Positions 58,301 through 64,000 of a stretch of 64,000 nt of DNA are shown here, piece after piece (the stretch's first letter is position 1; every line of letters begins with the position of its first letter). Under the pieces are notes generated by a model. It was not told where the DNA came from. It was given only the letters and a program-made list of their open reading frames with translations, and did no database searches. The DNA is taken from the NCBI RefSeq assembly GCF_964275005.1, contig NC_092696.1:25736972-25800971 (forward strand), written 5' to 3'. The stretch is from Diadema setosum. Taxonomy: Eukaryota; Echinodermata; Echinoidea; Diadematoida; Diadematidae. A program made the position numbers and the translations under genes.

Positions 58301-58887
58301 ACCAAACAAAACAAAACACCAAACCAAACCAAACAATCAAACCAACAACTAAACCAACAAACGAATTCAAAATTTCAGGGTAATGAAAGTGGTAATTAAA
58401 TATATCAAAACCAACAAACAGTAAAAAAATAAACAGATTTTAACAACAACACATGTACACCCATACACTCAAAACAGAACAAATCAAAACATACCAGAAC
58501 AAAACAGCTAGGGAATTCACCTTGATCCAAGAGCTGATTTTCTTCTTTTTTTTTTTCTCACTAAAACTATAAACCATAACTATATTAAGGTCCTTCCCTA
58601 TCACATGAGTTTTTATGAGGTGCAAGGTTTCACTTAGGTTCATTTTCTTCACGTAATCAAATTCATCCCAGTATCAAAACTTGCTTTTTAAGCCTATTTC
58701 CGTGAACATGCGTCGAAAAGTTTCTGTCATCTGGTAATTACACTAAGTATGACTTTATTGTGACAAGAACCAATTGATATCGTAAAAATCTTAATTGAAT
58801 TGAGGGAGATAGGACCTACATAGCAGCCCATAAAGTACGAAATGAATTACTGAAAGATATAGGACCATGAATAAAGAACCATGATAG

Positions 58888-59089
58888 TACTGTAAAACAA
58901 TATTTTCGCGGCATGAAATTCTCGCTCATTTAATAGGAGCTGATGGCCTTTTTCGCGGCATGAAATTTTCGCGCGTTTCCTCTAACATTCAATATGCGTA
59001 TAGTGTAGACAAGAACTTTTTCGCGAATCTTGGCTCTCGCAAAATTCACGAAATAAAAATGCAGGCGAACATTCCTCATTTCTACAGTA
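58888..59089. mobile_element. 202 bp MITE, copy 1
   Basis: It begins TACTGTAAAAC and ends CTACAGTA, carries TTTTCGCGGCATGAAATT words and matches 60,377-60,578 at clearly less than full identity. Both copies fit TA as target with CTGTA ends. No coding sequence is present. Confidence 0.65.
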
Positions 59090-59266
59090 ACTGTCCCATA
59101 ATGACAGTTATCAAAATGGGTTTGAATGATTTTTTTTTAAAAACATTTCAATGACGAATTTGGTGGCACAGGAGCCTAAATGTACTCCAATTAAGTTAGC
59201 AGGCTTTACAGCACAATGACAGTGCTATGGATTAATCATACAAAAAATCAGTGCCATAAATATATA

Positions 59267-59831
59267 CAGTCAAACCTGTCTATAGCGGCCACCCAAGGGA
59301 TACGGAAAAAGTGGCCGTTATAGACAGGTGGCCGCTATAGACACGTAATCCAACTTTGTGTGCATTGCCTACATGTACATGCATCATCGTTGTATATACA
59401 TGTACATTTATGTGTGTACGTATGCACACGTGTGTATCATGCATAGAACAATGCCGGTGTTTATGAAATTGTTGCACAGTACACTAGATGTAGCATGTGC
59501 ACAGTCATGAATTAGTGCATTATTGTGACTGAATAAGTGATGAATGCAACGGTGGCGATCACTGAATGTTGCCCAGAAATGACTGGCACGGCTAAAAAGC
59601 AGAAAAACACCCTGAATTATCAGCTCGGCTACGGCTCCATCGGGTTTTTGGCCGCTATAGACAGGTTAAAATCTACCGCGGGAGACAAAATTTGTGGCCA
59701 TTGGCCGCGTTAGACAGGTGGCCGCTATACACAGGGTCTTTAACATGGCTTTTCTCTCGGGGGGATTTTTCAGTGGCCGCTATAGAGAGGTGGCCGCTAT
59801 AGAGAGGTGGCCGCTAAGGCAGGTTTGACTG
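59267..59831. mobile_element. TA-flanked pogo/Tc1-like MITE (565 bp)
   Basis: The ends are CAGTCAAACCTGTCTATAGC and, read inward from the right, CAGTCAAACCTGCCTTAGCG, both running into GGCCACC. TA lies on each side (59,265-59,266 and 59,832-59,833). GTGGCCGCTATAGACAGGT-like words are repeated inside both ends. A CAGT start plus TA duplication fits the pogo/Tc1-mariner superfamily. No transposase frame is seen. Confidence 0.75.
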
Positions 59832-60084
59832 TATTACAATTATTGTGTACTGTAAGACCAGAAATGTTCATGTGCATTCTAATTTTGCAAATTTTGTGAG
59901 GGCCCAAATTTGCAAACATAAAATGCATGTGAAGGTTCTTGTCTAAACTACTGCAGTGTATGCATTAAATGCCAGTGGCAATTTGTGAAAATTTTGTGCT
60001 GCAAAAGTATCTTGCTGTACAGTACAGCCTGTATATAACTTTATATTCCTCATTAATATGAAATCCTGCATGTATGATTATGCA

Positions 60085-60109
60085 TACACACACACACACA
60101 CACACAAAC

Positions 60110-60174
<65 letters not shown>

Positions 60175-60235
60175 GAGACAGACAGACAAAGGGAGAGAAA
60201 GAAAGATAAAGGAAGAGAGAGAGAGAGAGAGTAAA
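60085..60235. repeat. Compound microsatellite (CA)n(TA)n(GA)n(GACA)n
   Basis: Four simple-repeat types follow one another, ending in a purine-only stretch of about 100 bp. The serine/leucine-rich frame on the minus strand is an artefact. Confidence 0.95.
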
Positions 60236-60376
60236 ATGAAACGTCTACTATCCATATGAGCCCCTAGTGCAGAATTGCCAGCTTTTGTAAACACCTTTCA
60301 GTACTTTGATGGCTGAAAATCAGTAATTTGCACCTTTTTTTAGTGAAAATCAGTAATCTTTAACAGTGTAATAGAA

Positions 60377-60578
60377 TACTGTACAACATGATATATTCGC
60401 GGCATAAATTTTTCGCAAATTGGAGCCGACGGCCTTTCTTGCGGCATGAAATTTTCGCGAACTGCCACTGGCATTCAATGCATATAGTGTAGACAAGAAC
60501 TTTCGCGTGCGTTTCAATTTCGCGAATCTTTGCGCTCGCGAAATCAAAATGCACGCGAACATTCCTCGTTTTACAGTA
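60377..60578. mobile_element. 202 bp MITE, copy 2
   Basis: It runs from TACTGTACAAC to TTTTACAGTA and has the same length as copy 1. Shared inner words include ATAGTGTAGACAAGAACTTT and GCGAACATTCCTC. Confidence 0.65.
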
Positions 60579-63500
60579 TATCACAGACAATGATTTCTAA
60601 AGTCAGTAATTTGCTTGTAACCTTCAGTGTTCTTCTCCAATTTCAGAAGAAATTACTGAAAATCAGTACTAGTTGGCCGCTCTGCTGGTGGTCATCCAAA
60701 CTATTGAAGGAACTAAAATGCACCTGTCAAAGTTCATTTACAAGATGACTTGCTAAGACACTCCCCCCCCCCCCCAAAAAAAAAAAAGAGAAGTCATGTA
60801 GAAACCACCTGTCCACACTACAAGCACATCACACAAGCAGGCCACTTTGAATGAAAACATGATGAGAAACACTGGAGTCGAACCGAGTTTCATGTTTATG
60901 AGTTGAAAAAAGGGAAACACCATATCCTTATCAATTATTGCAAACTACCGGACATGTACGTGATCCTATGTACATAAATGACGTTCATAAATACACATAC
61001 CGAAACTACGTTACAATGTACAATAAATGTTATGTCTACAATCCAAGTTCGGCTATCCAAAAGTATAAAAGGCACTGGTAACTCAAACCGAACACTATAA
61101 AAAGTTGTTTTAACAAAACAATATGAAAACACAGGACAGTATAGAATATGTCAACTAAGTATCAAAATATGCATCCATCCAGTCATTATTTCCAAACTCT
61201 TACTTTTTCCTTTTTCACTTTCTGTTTTTCGCCCTATGAAAGTGTTATAACACTAAAGGGCAGTAACGCAAATACATGTATGAAACCAGCGCAACATGCA
61301 CAGTGCTTTCAAAAGAACAAAGAAGAAAATGTTCACAGAACAATCACACGCTACAAACGTAGATAGAAATTGTACAGCAAAGCACATATCATGTAACAAT
61401 CTACACTATAATATTGATTTCATAACTCAATCAAATAAGAGGGTCAAGACATAAGTTGCTCTGTATGTTCATCACTCTAAGTACAACCTTGTATGTACTC
61501 ATCACTTTGAACAGGACTTAAAGGCTACAGAAGTCCATAATATCTGCTGTCAATATTGCACTTGCCATATCATCTCTACAAATTATACTTCAACTGCCAG
61601 TATCATGGCATGATGATGTTTTCAAGCTTACTTAGAGCCAAGTATATCACATATATTTTTGAGGGATAGGTATACATTTTCAAATGTACTTTTCTGGCGA
61701 GTTCACAACAGGATTCATGGGAAACAGATTTAACATAAATGCCATCTTGAAAAAAAAACCCCTCTTTAATAGAGCTTTATGGTATCTGTCACGCTATCAA
61801 ATAATGAAACAAGACAAGAAAACATCACACAATATATATAAGCAGGCTCTGTTCAATGGAGTGCTGGGAGTTACATTCTATAAGATTCATAAATCCTGAG
61901 TTCTGACACATGACACTACAGCTGTAGACACTCTGCTGCCAAAAAATAGGTGGGGACGTGGAAAATTGTCATTGTATCCCACATAATTCCTCCATTCTCT
62001 TCTTCTTAATGCATTTTAGAATTGGCCGCAAAGGTGCTGAAAAGTTTACCTCGTATGCAGTGCATCATAAACAGTAAGAACTGATTTCACAAGAAAGTTG
62101 CCACTACAGATAAACTTTACAAGAAACTCTATACTTAATAATGTTAATGATGTTTCAACACTGTAACAGATTGTAGTAGTTGCCAGTAGGAAATAGTACA
62201 GTAGGCCAGGCAGGTGAAAGGTTTACAAATAACAACGAACGTTACCAGGTCACTGCTTTCAACCCCCCCCCCCCCCCAAAAAAAGAAGAAGATATGTTTG
62301 AAGCCACACCGTATCGCACAAGCAGTCACCATCTTTCCTGGGTTTAATCTATAATGCTGAGAAAAATATGTCATTTGTCACAAATTTACCTGCATACAGG
62401 CTTCAAAAGTTATACTTCCCTCAAGCTATTCATTTAATACAACATGCCCGAGGGCCAATGACTGTTTGAATCCTTTGCACTTTTATTTTTTTTACCCCAG
62501 GCAAAAGAGATGCTGAAAAAAAAAAGAAGAAGCCATCGGCACAACCATAGAACATGCTGAAACAATGCCAATACCATTGCATCTTGCACCAAGAATCAAA
62601 TGACCAACCCACTGCTTGTCTGTTATCAAGCAGAAAAAAACAAACAAAAGACACTGACAAACAAAATGACAATTTTGCTAACTCTCTCCTACATCCACAG
62701 ACAAAAAAAGAGAGAAAGAAATAACATTTACTGATGCTATACTTCAAGCATCTGTGGAACATAGGTACAAAATATAACACAACTGAAAACAAACTTGGCT
62801 AACATGATGAGGTAACAAAAGTGATTGTACATGTGCTGAAGGCTGAATTATATTTATACATACTACGGCAGTTAATAAGCTTGTTACAGGTAGAAATAAA
62901 GGGAATGACAACACTTTACCTTCCTAAGAAAAAAGCAAACTTAAAAAAAAGATCAAATTTGGGTGCCTGCTTGGATGTGGTAAGCAAAAGGAATTTGTCC
63001 TTGTTGAATTTCTATTTTTTTTTTTGTAATTTACAAAAAATAAAAAAGATAATACATTGCCAAATGCCAGAATAAAGCTGGGTTAATCCCTTTGGCTCTC
63101 TGCATTACTGAAATGCAATAAAATCCAACTAGATATAAGCAAAAAATTTGTAAAGACAACATTTTGTCCAAGCAGCTGGATTAAATTAACAAAAAACAAT
63201 GAAAAAAGCGCCCTCAATAGGGAAACCCCCTTTTGAGTCACCTGAAAAATGCACATTACTGAAATTATGCTTCTTTCCCTCAGTTTTTACCGTTTTCATC
63301 AAAAACGCTTTCTTTGGGTCTATCTAAAACGCACATTACAAAATTCTGTCCTTTTTTTTTAGCTCTCAGTTTTTACTCTTTTCATCAACAAACACTTTTC
63401 TGTGGGTCTATCTTTTTTTGACACAATGTAGAAGTGTCAAATAGAGAAATCTAGCAACTACAGTTCAGTTTTAGCAAAATAAACAAAACAAATATACTTG

Positions 63501-64000
63501 CACGAAAGTGAATATCGTTCAAAGTGCTCAACCGTGACAATGTATCTATGTGTACTCGATTGGGTTGAGAAGCAATGGGGAAAAAAATAAAAACTACAAA
63601 AATCAATGCTGAACGCTATAAACATTGAAGAGTGTTGAAATGGATATAAACATGTGGGAAAAGAAAATTTTCCAGCTTGTTGACTTCAGAACTGTGTACA
63701 AAATATTGGTACGTCAGTGTTTTTGCCATCAGAAATGTTCCTGCCTGAAAATAATTTGCTTAATCACTATGAGCATGAAAAATAAAGGTAAACAAAGCAT
63801 GGCTTCAGTACTTGTCTTGGTTTCCAAAAGCTAACTGAGCCTTTGGTAGTAAAATTTCACATATGGTACTTGAATTGTGCAAAACACACATACAAAATTG
63901 CATCAAATTTCTCAGCAATCTGGACTGTAGGAGGGTGCCCTTGCTAATATTAGATGGATTATTACACAGTAATATTGCCGTATGTAACTGGAAAGACATC
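60579..64000. other. Gene-free stretch at the right end
   Basis: No conserved frame, tRNA or transposon end is recognised. C/A homopolymer junctions lie near 60,763 and 62,262. It could be intron or untranslated sequence of a host gene beyond the window, but nothing in the sequence shows this. Confidence 0.5.
63246..63413. repeat. Two diverged tandem copies (about 80-88 bp)
   Basis: The words AAAATGCACATTAC, TCAGTTTTTAC, TTTTCATCAA and GTGGGTCTATCT or TTGGGTCTATCT occur twice in the same order, first at 63,246-63,325 and then at 63,326-63,413. Confidence 0.7.

Noticed and set aside
58106-58370. Phenylalanine/valine-rich and cysteine-rich frames
   Set aside because: They translate the CAAAAA microsatellite in three phases.
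59965-60294. Serine/leucine-rich minus-strand frame
   Set aside because: It covers the CA, TA and GA microsatellites.
60579-64000. Host gene exons at the right end
   Set aside because: Short frames exist on both strands, but none has a recognisable domain, consistent splice sites or length, so none is called.

Overview
The window looks like intergenic DNA from an animal, most likely a marine deuterostome such as an echinoderm. The reasons are AT-rich non-coding sequence, spliced transposon genes with GT-AG introns, a dense mix of small terminal-inverted-repeat (TIR) elements, TTAGGG-type telomere-like repeats inside one element, and a 52.2-52.6 kb stretch rich in AGATCT and TAGGCCT words of the kind I associate with sea urchin DNA. 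The phylum is an inference. I recognise no host protein gene anywhere. The only convincing protein-coding genes are two spliced genes of a DNA transposon.

Region 1 (1-38,537) is a nested array of composite non-coding repeats that runs off the left edge. It is built from a few modules: a roughly 1.1 kb 'C module' with TGACGTCA octamers, SINE-like stretches with a tRNA-Leu-like or a tRNA-Met/Ile-like head on the minus strand, and connecting bodies. The modules make units of about 2.0 kb (18,497-22,533, two nearly identical tandem copies), about 4.1 kb (7,846-11,984 and 14,400-18,606) and about 6-7 kb (421-7,845; 25,589-31,706; 31,715-38,537). The whole 1-7.6 kb segment recurs about 31.2 kb downstream. 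Later insertions interrupt the array: a GC-rich TIR element, a 446 bp TIR element and a 378 bp LINE-like fragment. Hairpin-forming palindromes with arms AGGTGATACGCT occur at 12.0 kb and just outside the right edge at 38.8 kb, where they form a 143 bp palindrome.

Region 2 (38.5-44.2 kb) is gene-free, with microsatellites, a possible LINE 3' end, a possible hAT-like end, a 67-69 bp direct duplication and a cluster of inverted TTCGTTATTCCGAA words.

Region 3 (44,233-52,977) is a nested transposon. An outer element of about 1.6 kb (TIR CTGCCCCCCCAC, 4 bp target duplication TTCT) carries a complete 7,146 bp PIF/Harbinger element (44,886-52,031, target duplication CAT). Its two convergent genes are a 3-exon DDE transposase (347 codons) and a 3-exon Myb/SANT-like DNA-binding partner (290 codons). 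In this family the partner is known to bring the transposase to the nucleus and the transposon ends, so the pair suggests an autonomous copy. A 236 bp foldback palindrome sits in an intron of the partner gene.

Region 4 (53-60.6 kb) is a cluster of small non-autonomous elements: a 314 bp MITE with a 9 bp target duplication, a TIR element filled with telomere-like repeats, a hairpin, two further TIR elements, a TA-flanked pogo/Tc1-like MITE and two 202 bp MITE copies. The last 3.4 kb shows no recognisable gene.
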